A program made the position numbers and the translations under genes. From Paucimonas lemoignei (GTDB taxonomy: Bacteria > Pseudomonadota > Gammaproteobacteria > Burkholderiales > Burkholderiaceae_D), in the NCBI RefSeq assembly GCF_004342585.1, contig NZ_SLZQ01000003.1, forward strand, positions 124,001-188,000: a stretch of DNA of 64,000 nt. The letters run 5' to 3'. The notes below the pieces were generated by a model. The model saw only the letters and a list, made by a program, of their open reading frames with translations, was not told the origin of the DNA and searched no databases. Positions within the stretch are counted from its first letter, which is position 1. The number at the start of each line of letters is the position of its first letter. Positions 63,359-64,000 of the stretch are shown piece after piece.

Positions 63359-64000
63359 TCAATCCGCTGAAACATGGCCATGGGCATCGGCCTGCGGCTG
63401 GCTTGCCTTGGCGTCGGCCTGCTTGTCCGCTTCGTTCGGCCGCTTTCCAAGCAGGTAATAATCGATGGCGCGGCGCGCGATCGGGGCAGCGGCGGCGGCG
63501 CCGAAACCGGCGTTTTCGACGATCACGGCCAGCGCGATCTTTGGCTGGTCGTACGGCGCAAAGGCGATGTACAAGGAATGGTCGCGATGGAATTCCGCCA
63601 TCTTGGAGGCATTGTATTTTTCATTGGCTTTCAAACCGATGGCCTGCGCCGTACCGGTTTTACCCGCCGAGACATAGGGTGCGCCAGCGAATGCACGGGA
63701 GCCAGTGCCCTCCTTGGTCACGCCCGCCATGGCGCGCTTGATAGTCTCGATGTTTTCCTGCTTGACCGGAATGCGGTAGCTCTCATTGCGCACGGTGGGC
63801 TTGCGTTCCTTGCTCATGCTATCTTCGATCAACTTGACCAGGTGCGGCTGCATCACCACGCCATTGTTGGCAAGATTGGCCATCGCGTGGGCCAGCTGCA
63901 GCGGCGTGAAGGCATTGTAGCCCTGGCCGATGCCGATCGATACCGTTTCGCCGGCATACCATTTTTGCTGCTCGGGGCGCCGGTAAGTGGCGCGCTTCCA
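63359..64000 (-). CDS. mrdA: Penicillin-binding protein 2, 3' part (runs off the window)
   Basis: C-terminal part of the transpeptidase PBP2 that pairs with RodA in cell elongation. The frame is open to the right edge; the start lies outside. The visible part reads WYAGETVSIGIGQGYNAFTPLQLAHAM, then the SAGKTGTAQAIG motif holding KTG, and ends in an Asp/Ala/Gln-rich tail. The SxxK and SxN motifs lie outside the window. Confidence 0.93.
   Translation of the reverse strand, partial: WKRATYRRPEQQKWYAGETVSIGIGQGYNAFTPLQLAHAMANLANNGVVMQPHLVKLIEDSMSKERKPTVRNESYRIPVKQENIETIKRAMAGVTKEGTGSRAFAGAPYVSAGKTGTAQAIGLKANEKYNASKMAEFHRDHSLYIAFAPYDQPKIALAVIVENAGFGAAAAAPIARRAIDYYLLGKRPNEADKQADAKASQPQADAHGHVSAD

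Overview
This is a gene-dense chromosomal window, GC-rich by eye, from a Gram-negative betaproteobacterium, most likely order Burkholderiales and plausibly family Oxalobacteraceae (Herminiimonas/Collimonas/Herbaspirillum-like). The call rests on gene order and protein style: birA-coaX-SPOR protein, dacC-ybeD-lipB-lipA, rsmI divergent from lpoA-yraN-diaA-dolP, and rlpA-rodA-mrdA. No rRNA, tRNA, insertion sequence, prophage or CRISPR array was seen. I could not run any search, so family names come from reading motifs.

Left part (1-11,700): moeB/thiF-like E1 enzyme, a bile-acid/sodium symporter-like carrier, a secreted PHB-depolymerase-type esterase, fused pabB-pabC, slmA, a HAD nucleotidase overlapping argB, an ECF sigma factor with two tiny zinc-binding partners (zf-HC2 and CWC), then the birA-coaX-SPOR operon.

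Signalling operon (11,700-18,500, minus strand): a single-domain response regulator, a REC-GGDEF-EAL protein and a 1534-residue AAA-ATPase/GAF/PAS histidine kinase, joined by a 4-base overlap and a 3-base gap.

Envelope and lipoate block (18,700-27,750, plus strand): an MCE (Mla-like) lipid ABC transporter with a STAS domain fused to its permease, an auxiliary lipoprotein, a VanZ-like protein, a thioredoxin-fold ferredoxin, a hydrolase, dacC, ybeD, lipB and lipA, closed by a strong bidirectional terminator.

Accessory block (27,800-42,850): a response regulator next to a MarR-PAS fusion; an isovaleryl-CoA dehydrogenase divergent from a MerR regulator with a duplicated TipAS-like sensor; directly downstream of merR, a 1160-residue protein joining a membrane acyltransferase, two NTF2-like folds, an acetoacetate-decarboxylase-like fold and a dienelactone-hydrolase domain, followed by a membrane protein resembling an M48 peptidase that has lost its zinc motif. 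The merR promoter has a 19-bp spacer enclosing a 21-bp dyad, the MerR hallmark. This merR-fusion-pseudo-M48 unit is my best candidate for an undescribed system. Two YcgR-like PilZ proteins, a FeeM-like N-acyl amino acid synthase and a 7TM GGDEF-EAL protein follow, so c-di-GMP proteins are concentrated here.

Catabolic block (42,900-52,800, minus strand): ABC binding protein, GMC alcohol dehydrogenase, succinate-semialdehyde-type dehydrogenase, HMG-CoA lyase, alpha/beta hydrolase, CaiB-type CoA transferase and MFS carrier, with a divergent LysR regulator. The enzymes fit an alcohol-aldehyde-acid-CoA ester-aldol cleavage route; mevalonate or 3-hydroxy-3-methylglutarate is a reasonable guess for the substrate.

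Right part (52,900-64,000): a second LysR gene, mechanosensitive channel, PEBP protein, TlpA-like thiol oxidoreductase, Tat-exported DsrE-like protein, dolP-diaA-yraN-lpoA divergent from rsmI, then rlpA, rodA and the 3' part of mrdA (PBP2), which runs off the right edge.
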